From CAYXZQ01 sp964469935 (GTDB taxonomy: Archaea; Nanobdellota; Nanobdellia; Woesearchaeales; DSVV01): a DNA stretch of 24,376 nt. Made by a program: the position numbers and the translations under genes. Of the stretch, positions 8,801 through 17,202 are shown one piece after another; position 1 is the first letter of the stretch; each line of letters starts with the position of its first letter. The stretch is from contig CAYXZQ010000029.1 of NCBI GenBank assembly GCA_964469935.1, positions 1-24,376 of the forward strand. The letters run 5' to 3'. Below the pieces are notes generated by a model, which worked only from the letters and a program-made list of their open reading frames with translations, did not search any database and was not told the origin of the DNA.

Positions 8801-9214
8801 AACAAGGAATGTGACACTGGAAGCCCGCTGACAGGAAACTGCACTGACGGAAACACCTGCTACAATGCCACGTGCAATCCTTACACAGGCTGGATAGCGA
8901 CAGCCGACACAGACGTGACAGTCGGGGGGGCTACATATACCTGTGGGCCATGGACAGGCTCAGTGTCATGCAACAATGGTTTCGGAAGCCACATCCTCAA
9001 CGACATGTGCGTCTACAACATCACCTGCACCCAGGACGGCTGGAAAGCCTCGGAACAGGCATGTCCGCAGACGAGTGCGACAGGCACGGACTGCAATTAT
9101 CATCCAAGGTGCGCCATCGACGGCTGCCATTATGACAGCCTGGACTCCTCCCAGGAATCATGCACCGCACCGATGACAAATGTCTGCACATCGTCAGGAT
9201 GGAAATGCCAGTAG
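5843..9214 (+). CDS. Giant pilin-like cysteine-rich surface protein (1123 aa)
   Basis: The N-terminus is short and basic, then MRSNKS-QVTLFVIIGLLILI. This matches a class III/type IV-like prepilin signal, with predicted cleavage before Gln7 and the hydrophobic helix (about 8-28) kept as a membrane or filament anchor. Residues about 50-340 look like the globular domain of a QVTxF-type protein family I recall from DPANN genomes (YVESCVDQATREGL..GMQGG at 57-78). Residues about 372-516 resemble a PKD/cadherin-like beta domain (RPPALDLI, GYDPDENQ, HKLKVKVCDEDPN). From about 640 to the end it is a dense cysteine-rich array with many CxxxC and CxC spacings. Pilins are usually 100-300 aa, so this is a pilin-type anchor carrying a very large ectodomain. 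It follows the 919-aa gene by 10 bp. Function is inferred as adhesin or tip-like; no enzyme motif is seen. Confidence 0.82.
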   Translation: MRSNKSQVTLFVIIGLLILIAIVFLFLAKNYVLSVTYMDSVGQVNDKISSYDKYYTYVESCVDQATREGLILVGMQGGPIYDYEAPGGKAYLGPSNGYPYGKYILPYDVDGIVYNVSYGLRMPQLGSTYTYHPDIPFYPYGLAKLVSNPKVINPRFTNMFGNFPGEPPMPPLCDYFGQNRPGQTLSVSCERYDSTSPASKDSIQEYLESFIANRTLRCITLEKLPELSDQDIVKGPVTANVTFGEDHVFVDVQVPLKIKLSMFKSVIQIKDIHVSYPVRLKKIYELASHLIVRDSNDIFFNIVTDASTLNDCKDITGGNAACLKPGMKVSKISDPCTSSGLCTSGNYDNILVIQDNDSRINGIPYQFQVAIQNRPPALDLISKEVGSGSFYYDYITFLGDTITIDPKGYDPDENQHNSQGFMDNYYYYEGWRQDYYDVFKLDRCTYNQLTDESCLDKVEVAPDNWASSALYQSTKRMASYKTTKTDLGVHKLKVKVCDEDPNSCDWQIVVIFVLNGTFATGYNDYGIPGFASLEDPFHFNSPVKGEDLDPSLPGYMYKWRAEDEAANPVFTKTTLIENLTLPGAADPYDINSIWSILTGTDYFSGLDQNYSLYVDIYDNTGNQLLRQGSDPNIISVKQCLPYRSSSPPYPYNTTADPFFGNHSCCYGDPTTPEELNWGTVLDSSNICFKDTEYGCRDDSSFKDFSSASGPTPTIVTNEPADADANDVYKRTFTRNCDGTRGNICNGNTVVDTRTFVQSCGVCQTCSYGSPGCVDLPLGTICNTSYACSGGEGSPYPSSGPFSCQGSCNTGSCNTASKCVCNKGCGAECTVSGPQDYQWTDRQCLYNCNDYKDSGTTDCSYHGDTGAGYLKCSSPDSANTAACESRTINGVDYLVCPGDPSYTSTIDSATGPYLASSCKYSDNYCYVDSCTGEGPYEEMGEYCPDAGTVIDAPDTTKDDQCYYNPLGSVGCATDGKCEDHMPFSDILNKECDTGSPLTGNCTDGNTCYNATCNPYTGWIATADTDVTVGGATYTCGPWTGSVSCNNGFGSHILNDMCVYNITCTQDGWKASEQACPQTSATGTDCNYHPRCAIDGCHYDSLDSSQESCTAPMTNVCTSSGWKCQ

Positions 9215-9220
9215 CCCTGA

Positions 9221-9228
9221 GTTTTTTG
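9221..9228 (+). terminator. Oligo-T terminator after the 1123-aa gene
   Basis: Six consecutive T residues (9222-9227) lie 8 bp after the stop codon and just before the next promoter. Archaeal intrinsic termination often needs only a T-run. No hairpin is evident. Confidence 0.35.
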
Positions 9229-9240
9229 ACAGAAAAAGAA

Positions 9241-9256
9241 AAATATATATATAAAA
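9241..9256 (+). promoter_or_regulatory. TATA box for the 2103-aa protein and pilin operon
   Basis: AAATATATATATAAAA, preceded by a purine-rich AGAAAAAGAA stretch that could serve as a BRE, sits about 35 bp before the ATG at 9284. Expected initiation is near 9275-9280, giving a very short leader that may include the CAGGAT just before the ATG. It marks a new transcription unit running to about 18251. Confidence 0.6.
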
Positions 9257-9283
9257 GAACAGGAGATTCAGTCACAGGATAAA

Positions 9284-12200
9284 ATGGATGGGAAAAAAAG
9301 GGGAAAGGCAGTAATCTTGCTCGTCCTTGTAGCTGCCCTGGTATTTGCATCTGCCATCGTATATGCAGGCTGGTGCCTGAAGACGAACCCGTCAGACCTC
9401 TACTGCTCGCAGGGCACCCAGGACGACTGCTGCGGCACAGGCGTGAACTGCCCTGAATACAGCGCCACGATGCCGGCGGAATGCAACACTGTCTGCTGCT
9501 ACATACCGGGAAATACCATCGATTCATGCAACTACCTCTACCAGTCCGAATGCGACCAGCAATCGGGAGTTTCAGCAGCATCATGCGACACGATAGACAA
9601 TTGTACAGAAGGCTGCTGCTGCTATACAGATGAGAATAACAACAATCATTCCGACACAAGGGTGAAAGGGGCCTGCACATCTCCCTATGGATACAATTTT
9701 AATACATCTTCGTCGGTATCTAGCGACGCTGCAGCATGCTCTGATTATTGCGTCGGCTGGAGCAGCGGTCCCGGGCAGCCGGGAAATTCCGAGTGCAATG
9801 ACGGCATCGACAACGACGGCGACGGCCTAATAGACTACGGTCAGGACCCGGGCTGCTCAAGCCTGGGCGACAACAGCGAGCTGGACCCGAACATCCAGTG
9901 CGACAACGGCATTGACGATGACGGGGATGGGGCAATCGACAGCGCGGATACATGCTGCCAGTCCTATCCAAGCAAGGAAGAGGATTTCTGCGACATAGAC
10001 GCCTGTACGTCTGGCGAGAAGGTGAACCTTGACGAATGCAGGTGCAATAACAACTACAGGTGCAGCAAGGACCAGTACTGTTGCAGCGACGGGTGCAAGA
10101 GCACCCCATGCGGGGCAGAGGAATGCCTCACAGGCGAACAGAGGAGTTGCGGCCAGAAACAGGGAAATTGCGAGCTGTTCGAGCACTGCGTCAACGGCCA
10201 GTGGGACGGGAACTGCCAGCCGATTCCTACGTGTGGGCTGCCATTCGAGATATGCAATGACGGTGTCGACAACAACAACAACGGCTTCACTGATTGCAAT
10301 GACGTGGTCTGCCAGGACATGAAGTGCAGCCCTGACGAGCAGACCTGCCAGCAGAAAGGCTACTGGGACCCTCTGCATGAGTACTGGAAATGCTGTTACA
10401 GCGGCCAGCGCAATGACTGCGACGGGGACGGTACGCCCGAGACATGCGGAAGCTGCAACTGCAAGCAGCTGATGTCGGCACCTTACATGAAGAGCGCTGT
10501 CATAAACCAGGGCGATGATTTCATAACAGTGGACTGGGGGCTGAACTGCAACGTGGACATGTATCTCTACAGGTGCGTCAAAGGTGACACCAACTGCGAG
10601 GACTATTCCGACTTCAGCCTGATATCCCAGACCCTCAACACGTGGTCGTTCGAAGATCATGATGTACAGCCTCAAAGCAGCTATTGCTATTATGTCCAGG
10701 CCCAGTACCCGCAGGGCACGAAGAACTCGGACATCACGTGCGTATCATCAGGAGATGCTGTCTGCATGCAGATGTCTACCAAGGAGTTCTGCCTGAATGA
10801 TACAGGAGGGCTTTCGGGGAAGATGACCCACAGGGCCTGGTGCAGCGACGGGAAACTCACGACATCTGCATGCGGCTCAGATGAGATATGCATGGGCCCG
10901 TACGAACCTGACGAGACCACTCAATGCGTCTACCAGAGTGACTGCGACGAATGCGGCGAGCCGCTGGACATGTTTGCGGACTTCGCGACAGCCATGGCCA
11001 CCTATAAGGACCCCGGCGGATACGAGTCAGACACTCTCTGTCAGCTCATACCTACATGTTATTTCGACTATTCAGACACGACAGTGGACAAGTTCTCCGA
11101 TTGCTCGGGAATCAACAACTGCTACGGATACAGGTCCGAGTCCGCCTGCGAAGGCCAGCCATGGGAAAGCCAGGCCAACAACAAGTGCCTGCCCAGGAAC
11201 TGCGTCTGGCAGCCGGACGCGACCAGCACTGACATTGACCAGGGAATATGCTTCGAGACAGTAGCGAAGTACAAGAAATGCGAATACTGCAACGACGCAG
11301 CTAACAACAAGATATTCGATTCATGCACGGCGGACAGGTGCATGCAGTTCGGCGACTGCTACATTAGGAGGATAGACGACCAGTGCGTCGACGCCTCGAA
11401 GATAACCTGCCAGGACTACCGGACAGAGACAGAATGCACAAATGGGCAGGACGTGAACGTGAATGTCGTGTATGACAGCAAGATGATCAGGGTCTACGGA
11501 AACTACGACAACAGCATATTGACAAGAAGCAACGATGCAATAGGCATCGGCCTGTGCAAATGGAACGACAACTTCGATCCCGGCTGCTTCAAGGACGCGG
11601 ATGACGACGGCCAGCCCGATGTCTATCCTTATGACAAGACGCCGCCTTTCTCAAGGGTAATTACCCCGTCGAAAGTGCTTGCCATGAATTTCACCCTTCA
11701 GATGTCAGACGTGAACCCTGACGGGTCACAGGGGACCGGGGCCAGGTACACCTACTTGTGCCTCGATGACAGCGGATACTGCTATCCCACGAAGAGGTAC
11801 GTGCCCAAGAACAATACGGTCAACGAGGAATTCGGCGCAGGGAACGGCAAGCACATGATATACTATTATTCCGAGGACAGGGCCCACAACCTGGAGGTCG
11901 TAAAGAACTTCACAGTCGACGTGGACAGGTCGCCCCCCAAGATATCCATTGAAGCCTATCCTGCCTACGATTTCAAGAACTACCAGAACACTAATGTCAC
12001 TTTCTACATATCTCTTGACGAGGACGCGACGTGCACGGACAGCTTCGAGGGCGCGTCTGCATCGAAGATATCATACGAATACGGCTCGACATTCACCCCG
12101 ACCTACTACGGCCTGACAGACGGCACATATAGGTACAAGGTCAACTGCACCGATGACGTAGGCAACACGGCAGTGAAGTATTACGATCTGATAATAGACA

Positions 12201-15200
12201 TCGACAGCGCGGTAATGAACCCAAGGCCTACTGGGGTCATCGACTACACCCCGGTAGTGCTCAGCATCGACACACAGACGAATGTCAGGTGCACGTACGG
12301 TCCGGACAACACGTTCTTCGACGCCCCTGTGCAGAAATCTGGGTACTGGGAGCAGACAGCCAATTACGACCTGACAGCGAGCGGGACCTATTCGTTCGAC
12401 GTAAAATGTGACCTTGGCATCAGGATATCTACAGACGAGATTCAGTTCGTATATGACATTGACCCTCCCCTGACGAAAGTCCTGGACATGTATGGCAAGG
12501 ATTTCGATTTCACGAAATGGTACTCCGGGATCGATGACAAGATCTTCCTCGGCTGCACCGATTCCCCCGAAGACGGCTTCGGATGCAACAGGACATATTA
12601 CTGCGTGTCAGGCTCGAAATGCACTCCTAATAACCTAAACAACCCTGCAGACCCTATCGAGTACAACCTCTCAGCGTCTACCAAGACCTGGCTGTGTTAT
12701 TATTCGGTCGAGAACACGAAAGGAGGCTTCGGCGGCAAGGTCGAAGACACGAAGTGCAAGGAGATAGCTGTCGACCATTACGATCCCATCCTCTACATAA
12801 ACGACATCGGCCACTACAGCACTCCTGACAACTATTATGTCACCTACTCAAACTCTTATCGCCTCACCGGGTATGTGGACGATCCGGATGCGCCGAGCAG
12901 CCCGAACAATCTTGTATCCATAACAGTCACCAATGCTGCAGGAGACAGCACCTATTATTACAACATACCAGCAAACAAGGACTTCTCCCAGCTGATAAAT
13001 CTCTCGGACGGGCTTAACGAGGTCGACATCTCTGCAGTCGACAGGTCAGGCGCTTCAGGAGAGCTGAGTTTCAAGACAGTCTTCATCTATGTCGCCCCGT
13101 ATACAGGGGCCAAAATAACCCTCGTGAGCCCGAAGTTCGGCGTTGCCAAGACGCGCGTGATGAATTTCACGGTCCAGACCTACAAGGATGCGGAATGTAG
13201 GTTTGCGATTGACAGCAGGTACTCATTCGCATCCTCGCTTCCCATGGTCAAGGACATCGAGCCGGACGGCGAGGGGTATGATTATTTCCATACCGGAGTG
13301 GATTTCGACCTGGGCGACCTCTCAGAGGTCAAGAATCCCGTATACATCAAGTGCAAGGACCCTCTTGGGCAGATATTCACTGCAGCATTCAACCTGTCTT
13401 GGGATGACACGAAACCGGTGATAGACGAGATATGGCTCAGCAACAGCGACGGCAAGGACCCGCCAACCCTCGTAGAGTATCCGCTTGAGACAGACATCCT
13501 TGTAAAGACCAAGAATGACGAAGTCAGGTGCAAATACGCGCTGGTAGACGGCAATGCCCATGACTATTACAGCAGCATGAAGAAGTTCGACGGCTTCGAC
13601 AACCAATCCCTGATGCAGGTCAACAGGCAGTTCTTCGGTCCGGATCTCCTTGACCCGAGCAGCACGACATATTCTTTCCAGTGCGAGAACGGCGGCGGGC
13701 TAGTATCCGACAAGAAGCAGTTCACGCTCAACGTCGACACAAGCAAAGCGACCGGGTTCAGTTTCCTGTCGCCGCCGAAGAAATCATCGAACACCTCGGT
13801 CACTTTCAGGATCCAGACCACGAAGACCACGTTCGACTGCATGTACGGGCAGACTGACCCGCCAGTCAATCCCATGACGAGGATAGACAACAAGACGCAC
13901 GAGTCTGAGATGATAACCCTTCCCGAAGGCAGGTACAAGTATTACTTCATCTGCAAGGTGGCCAACGGCCAGATAAGCGACTACTACCAGTTCACAATCG
14001 ACAGCAGCCCACCGACAGTGCCGGTCATAGACGACGGGATACAGACAGAATACCAAACAAAGCTCTCTGCGAAATGGGAGAGCACTGACAACCTAAGCAG
14101 CGTGACGGAATTCAACTATTCCATCGGCACAAAGCCAGGTCTTGCCGATGTCTACGGATGGAAAGAAACTTCTTCGGATAAGGCGACTGTCACCGGGCTC
14201 AACCTGACAAACGGCTCGACATATTACTGGAACGTTAAAGCCATGAACAACCTGGGTCTCTGGAGCAAGGCAGGGAAGAGTGACGGCGTGCTCGTGAACG
14301 TATCGAAATACAAAGGTGTGATTGAGCTTGAGAACACCACCATCCCCTCCCCTTTCAATACCTGCTACAACGGGGTGAAGGACGGGAATGAGACTGACGT
14401 TGACTGCGGTGGCGACTGCGGGCCCTGCAGCGAAGAGAATTCTGGATGCCTAGTCAATTCTGACTGCCTTAGCTCATACTGCGTCGACGGCAAGTGCATG
14501 GAGGCGAGCTGCACAGACGGTGTCCAGAACGGCCATGAGTCGGATGTCGACTGTGGAGACACGTGCAGCCCGTGCCTTCTCGGAAAGAAATGCTTCTATG
14601 ACAGCGACTGCGCCTCGGGCTACTGCGATCCGACAGGACTCTGCACAGAGCCCTCATGCTATGACGGTGTCAGGAACGGCGACGAGACAGGCATCGACTG
14701 CGGGGGCTCGTGTCCTGATGCCTGCACCACATCCTACCAGCAGAACAACTATACCAGCAACAACAACAACAACAGCTCAACATCTGAAAAGAGCGGCTTC
14801 GGCTTCTGGACATGGCTGCTGATAATCATCTGCCTCATCATTATCATCGCAGGAGGCGCATATCTTGGATATGTCGAATATGAAAAGAAGAAGAAGGGGC
14901 TGGGCATGCCGGAGCCAGGGATTGGAGGGATCCCGGGAAAGGCAATGCCAAGGTCGGGGATGGGTCCGCCCGGGCCGGGCAAGGCTCCCCGCCCTAAGCC
15001 TAAAACACCTGAAGAGAAATATCTCGATTCGCTCAGCGCGATGATGAGAAGCAAGAGGCAGGCGCAGAAAGAGAAGGACAGAAAGAGCGTGATATCCAAG
15101 TTCGACGAGGGCAAGAAAGAGGATGACCCGCTTTTCAAGGCAGGCGAAGGCAAGAAGGCGCTCGACAAGATCATATCAGCCTCTGAGGAGAGGGAGAAGG

Positions 15201-15595
15201 AAAAGTCTGGCTCGAAGATTCTCAAGCCAGCGGAAAAATCAGGGTCAGCCCCGAAACAGTCAAAGGCAGGCGCAAAGATTGAGCCTCCTAAGCCGCCTGA
15301 AGGGACTGTGCAAGCCAAGAAAGCAGCCTCAAAACCAACAGATAAACCGAAGTCAGGCGAGGCTGTAGTACAGGTCGATGAGAAAGACGCTCTCGAAGAG
15401 CTCTCGAAAATCGCCAAGAAGTCAAGAAGCAAGAACCCGCTGAAAGATCTCTCTAAGATAGCAGGCAAGCAAAAGCCGGGCAAGGGCCCTGTTAAGAAAA
15501 CTGCCAAAAAAAAGCAGCCTGCAAAAAAATCAACAGGCGCAAAGAAGAAAACCCCGAAGAAGGCTCCTAAGAATGCAACCACGAAAAAGAAATAA
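9284..15595 (+). CDS. Giant membrane-anchored Cys-rich multidomain surface protein with H1-like basic tail (2103 aa)
   Basis: A Sec signal peptide (about 1-28, ending IVYA) leads into a Cys-rich region with three MopE/thrombospondin-3-like acidic loops near residues 168, 205 and 320 (CNDGIDNDGDGLID and relatives), probably calcium-binding. An FN3-like module follows at about 405-495, then more Cys-rich sequence. From about 860 to 1650 there are tandem Ig-like modules, each opening with D-x-(S/T/D)-P-P or similar, and a final FN3-like domain. Three repeats with a C-x-(N/D)-G-V..DCGG/DxC core begin at Cys1694, Cys1743 and Cys1792. An Asn/Ser linker, one membrane helix (about 1842-1868) and a cytosolic tail of about 235 residues close the protein. 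The tail becomes almost purely Lys/Ala/Pro over the last 35 residues. The topology is type I. The protein is probably an adhesin or envelope component. Its role is inferred and the family is not recognised as a whole. Confidence 0.85.
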   Translation: MDGKKRGKAVILLVLVAALVFASAIVYAGWCLKTNPSDLYCSQGTQDDCCGTGVNCPEYSATMPAECNTVCCYIPGNTIDSCNYLYQSECDQQSGVSAASCDTIDNCTEGCCCYTDENNNNHSDTRVKGACTSPYGYNFNTSSSVSSDAAACSDYCVGWSSGPGQPGNSECNDGIDNDGDGLIDYGQDPGCSSLGDNSELDPNIQCDNGIDDDGDGAIDSADTCCQSYPSKEEDFCDIDACTSGEKVNLDECRCNNNYRCSKDQYCCSDGCKSTPCGAEECLTGEQRSCGQKQGNCELFEHCVNGQWDGNCQPIPTCGLPFEICNDGVDNNNNGFTDCNDVVCQDMKCSPDEQTCQQKGYWDPLHEYWKCCYSGQRNDCDGDGTPETCGSCNCKQLMSAPYMKSAVINQGDDFITVDWGLNCNVDMYLYRCVKGDTNCEDYSDFSLISQTLNTWSFEDHDVQPQSSYCYYVQAQYPQGTKNSDITCVSSGDAVCMQMSTKEFCLNDTGGLSGKMTHRAWCSDGKLTTSACGSDEICMGPYEPDETTQCVYQSDCDECGEPLDMFADFATAMATYKDPGGYESDTLCQLIPTCYFDYSDTTVDKFSDCSGINNCYGYRSESACEGQPWESQANNKCLPRNCVWQPDATSTDIDQGICFETVAKYKKCEYCNDAANNKIFDSCTADRCMQFGDCYIRRIDDQCVDASKITCQDYRTETECTNGQDVNVNVVYDSKMIRVYGNYDNSILTRSNDAIGIGLCKWNDNFDPGCFKDADDDGQPDVYPYDKTPPFSRVITPSKVLAMNFTLQMSDVNPDGSQGTGARYTYLCLDDSGYCYPTKRYVPKNNTVNEEFGAGNGKHMIYYYSEDRAHNLEVVKNFTVDVDRSPPKISIEAYPAYDFKNYQNTNVTFYISLDEDATCTDSFEGASASKISYEYGSTFTPTYYGLTDGTYRYKVNCTDDVGNTAVKYYDLIIDIDSAVMNPRPTGVIDYTPVVLSIDTQTNVRCTYGPDNTFFDAPVQKSGYWEQTANYDLTASGTYSFDVKCDLGIRISTDEIQFVYDIDPPLTKVLDMYGKDFDFTKWYSGIDDKIFLGCTDSPEDGFGCNRTYYCVSGSKCTPNNLNNPADPIEYNLSASTKTWLCYYSVENTKGGFGGKVEDTKCKEIAVDHYDPILYINDIGHYSTPDNYYVTYSNSYRLTGYVDDPDAPSSPNNLVSITVTNAAGDSTYYYNIPANKDFSQLINLSDGLNEVDISAVDRSGASGELSFKTVFIYVAPYTGAKITLVSPKFGVAKTRVMNFTVQTYKDAECRFAIDSRYSFASSLPMVKDIEPDGEGYDYFHTGVDFDLGDLSEVKNPVYIKCKDPLGQIFTAAFNLSWDDTKPVIDEIWLSNSDGKDPPTLVEYPLETDILVKTKNDEVRCKYALVDGNAHDYYSSMKKFDGFDNQSLMQVNRQFFGPDLLDPSSTTYSFQCENGGGLVSDKKQFTLNVDTSKATGFSFLSPPKKSSNTSVTFRIQTTKTTFDCMYGQTDPPVNPMTRIDNKTHESEMITLPEGRYKYYFICKVANGQISDYYQFTIDSSPPTVPVIDDGIQTEYQTKLSAKWESTDNLSSVTEFNYSIGTKPGLADVYGWKETSSDKATVTGLNLTNGSTYYWNVKAMNNLGLWSKAGKSDGVLVNVSKYKGVIELENTTIPSPFNTCYNGVKDGNETDVDCGGDCGPCSEENSGCLVNSDCLSSYCVDGKCMEASCTDGVQNGHESDVDCGDTCSPCLLGKKCFYDSDCASGYCDPTGLCTEPSCYDGVRNGDETGIDCGGSCPDACTTSYQQNNYTSNNNNNSSTSEKSGFGFWTWLLIIICLIIIIAGGAYLGYVEYEKKKKGLGMPEPGIGGIPGKAMPRSGMGPPGPGKAPRPKPKTPEEKYLDSLSAMMRSKRQAQKEKDRKSVISKFDEGKKEDDPLFKAGEGKKALDKIISASEEREKEKSGSKILKPAEKSGSAPKQSKAGAKIEPPKPPEGTVQAKKAASKPTDKPKSGEAVVQVDEKDALEELSKIAKKSRSKNPLKDLSKIAGKQKPGKGPVKKTAKKKQPAKKSTGAKKKTPKKAPKNATTKKK
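14363..14725 (+). repeat. Three tandem cysteine-repeat units within the 2103-aa protein
   Basis: Units starting at 14363, 14510 and 14657 encode the same pattern: Cys, two residues, Gly-Val, a short polar stretch, then an acidic D-x-D-C-G-G/D core and C-x-x-C. Starts are exactly 147 bp (49 codons) apart in both intervals. The two linkers also match in type (SDCLSSYCVDGKC and SDCASGYCDPTGLC). This points to internal duplication of a 49-residue module just outside the membrane anchor. Confidence 0.75.
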
Positions 15596-15599
15596 GGCT

Positions 15600-16097
15600 A
15601 TGAGGAGAAGATCCCAGATCCAGAGCCAGATGTTCGTATACATTCTTTCCATAATCGTCATCGGCCTGCTTCTTTTTCTAGGGATAAAATGGATAACTGA
15701 ACTCAGGAACAGAGGTAGCTTGATAGACGTCACGAGATTCAGGATAGATCTTGAAAATTCGTTTGACACCATAAGGCCGCAATACGGCTCTGCTGACAAC
15801 TTCGATTACACGGTCCCGGACGGCATCGACCTCGTGTGCTTTGTCAACAGCAGGTTCACGGATTTCAGCTCGACCGAGCTCTGCACCCCCGGGAACGCCA
15901 ACTATTCCGCAATCATCTGCAATTCCTGGGAAGACAACACCTCATCGGTCCTATTCTCCCCGCCTGTCGAGGACATCAATGTCGGCCCTGTCGAGATGTC
16001 CGAGCCCTACATCTGCTTCCATACGACAACGATCAGGAAGATCCAGCTGAGGCTTGTCGGGCTGGGTGACAGGGTCAGGGTCCAAAAGGTCAGCTGA
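15600..16097 (+). CDS. Pilin-like protein A (165 aa), QSQMFVYI type
   Basis: The short basic leader MRRRS is followed by QIQSQMFVYILSIIVIGLL, a class III-like prepilin signal. The hydrophobic helix is about 11-27, and a soluble domain of about 130 residues with four to five cysteines follows. The probable cleavage is before Gln6, and the operon's A24 peptidase is the natural candidate enzyme. The ATG at 15600 was chosen because an in-frame ATG at 15573 lies inside the preceding gene and would add a nine-residue leader of no clear use. It begins 4 bp after the 2103-aa gene's stop and ends 2 bp before the next pilin-like gene. Role inferred: minor pilin or membrane-anchored filament subunit. 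Confidence 0.75.
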   Translation: MRRRSQIQSQMFVYILSIIVIGLLLFLGIKWITELRNRGSLIDVTRFRIDLENSFDTIRPQYGSADNFDYTVPDGIDLVCFVNSRFTDFSSTELCTPGNANYSAIICNSWEDNTSSVLFSPPVEDINVGPVEMSEPYICFHTTTIRKIQLRLVGLGDRVRVQKVS

Positions 16098-16099
16098 TC

Positions 16100-17200
16100 A
16101 TGATGCAGCGGAAAAAAGCCATGATAGAGGTGCAGTTCAACTGGATATTCATAGTAATCGCTGGCATCGTCATCATCATGTTCTTCATAGGGATATCCTC
16201 CTGGTACAAGCAGAACGAGGACAGGAAGATAGCAAGCGACGTGCTCACTGAGCTCAAGACGATAATCATAGGTGCCGAGGTGAGCAGCAGGTCCGCAAGC
16301 GAACTCAATGTCCCCAGGATACAGCTGCAATTCACATGCGACCCCGGGCAATGCGGGGCTTATGGGTGCGCGTCGTCGATGGTCTTCCAGGGCACTGGCA
16401 TAGAGGAGGACACTCCCATGGACATCATTTTCTCTCCTGATACGGTGACCTCCGATTTTCTTTATGCATGGTCTCTTGACTGGGACATGCCTTACAAGGT
16501 CACGAACTTCCTGTATATCACCTCGCCGGACGTGAAATATGTCCTCGTATACAAGGATGAGACCGACCCGTCCAAGAAGCTTGCAGCCGCAGCCTACCAG
16601 AAGATGCTTGAGAACGAGTACGTACAGAAGAACACGCTTCTAATAAACGAGAGCATGGTGAGCTCTGTCAGCTACGAGAACGAGTATCTTGTCAGGTTTG
16701 TCTGGTTCTATGATCCCGCAGGGACGGTCAGTTTCTCTGACAGCATGAAGAAAGGGAAGAAGGATGCCATCCTCATAACAGGGGACTCGAAGAAAGGCAT
16801 AGTGAATTTCGGCACGCTCAGCGGAAATTATTACACCTTCAATGACCTGGATTATGAATATCCCTATCTTGGCCTGCCGTCGCTCATCGGGGCGATTTTC
16901 TCCGAGGATTTCGGCAGCTACGAATGCAACATGAAGAAGGCGTTCCTCAGGCTCAGGAGCGTCAACAGTGTGTATCTGGACAGGACAGAGAAGCTCTACA
17001 GCTCGTTCGCGGGCGATCAGAGATGCGAATATTATTATGACACAGAGGTCCAGCAGAGCTTCACGAAGATCGATGACAGCACCCAGTCGCTCGACAGGTC
17101 GAACATCGAATCAACTCTTGGCGCTATGGTCACTTCCGCAGGCAACATAGAGACGATGAACTCGAACACCGAACTCAAGTCATGCCCGAGGATATACTGA
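16100..17200 (+). CDS. Pilin-like protein B (366 aa), IEVQFNWIF type
   Basis: The leader MMQRKKA precedes MIEVQFNWIFIVIAGIVIIMFF, a pilin-like segment with a glutamate near position +3 and a hydrophobic helix at about 15-30. The large ectodomain has CDPGQCGAYGC near residue 77, a strand-rich middle, a helical segment starting YECNMKKAFLRLRSV (about 274), and ends SCPRIY. I recall DPANN homologues with the same EVQFNWIF start and SCPxIY end, but no characterised function. It is over 360 residues, larger than usual pilins. Its 3' end lies 2 bp before the next gene's chosen start, so translation is probably coupled. Inferred to be a component of the same filament or envelope assembly. Confidence 0.78.
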   Translation: MMQRKKAMIEVQFNWIFIVIAGIVIIMFFIGISSWYKQNEDRKIASDVLTELKTIIIGAEVSSRSASELNVPRIQLQFTCDPGQCGAYGCASSMVFQGTGIEEDTPMDIIFSPDTVTSDFLYAWSLDWDMPYKVTNFLYITSPDVKYVLVYKDETDPSKKLAAAAYQKMLENEYVQKNTLLINESMVSSVSYENEYLVRFVWFYDPAGTVSFSDSMKKGKKDAILITGDSKKGIVNFGTLSGNYYTFNDLDYEYPYLGLPSLIGAIFSEDFGSYECNMKKAFLRLRSVNSVYLDRTEKLYSSFAGDQRCEYYYDTEVQQSFTKIDDSTQSLDRSNIESTLGAMVTSAGNIETMNSNTELKSCPRIY

Positions 17201-17202
17201 AG

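Noticed and set aside
9857..10675. Minus-strand open frame (272 codons) opposite the 2103-aa gene
   Set aside because: Val/Ala-rich shadow of a GAC/TGC-rich coding strand. It has no ribosome-binding site, no promoter and no recognisable domain.
14749..15582. Long minus-strand open frame (277 codons) opposite the end of the 2103-aa gene
   Set aside because: It mirrors the Lys-rich tail of the plus-strand gene, giving a Phe/Leu/Ser-rich product with no start signal or domain. The plus-strand protein has clear modular structure.
15573..15599. Earlier ATG for pilin-like protein A, inside the 2103-aa gene
   Set aside because: In frame, but it overlaps the previous coding end and lengthens an already complete basic leader. 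It cannot be fully excluded.
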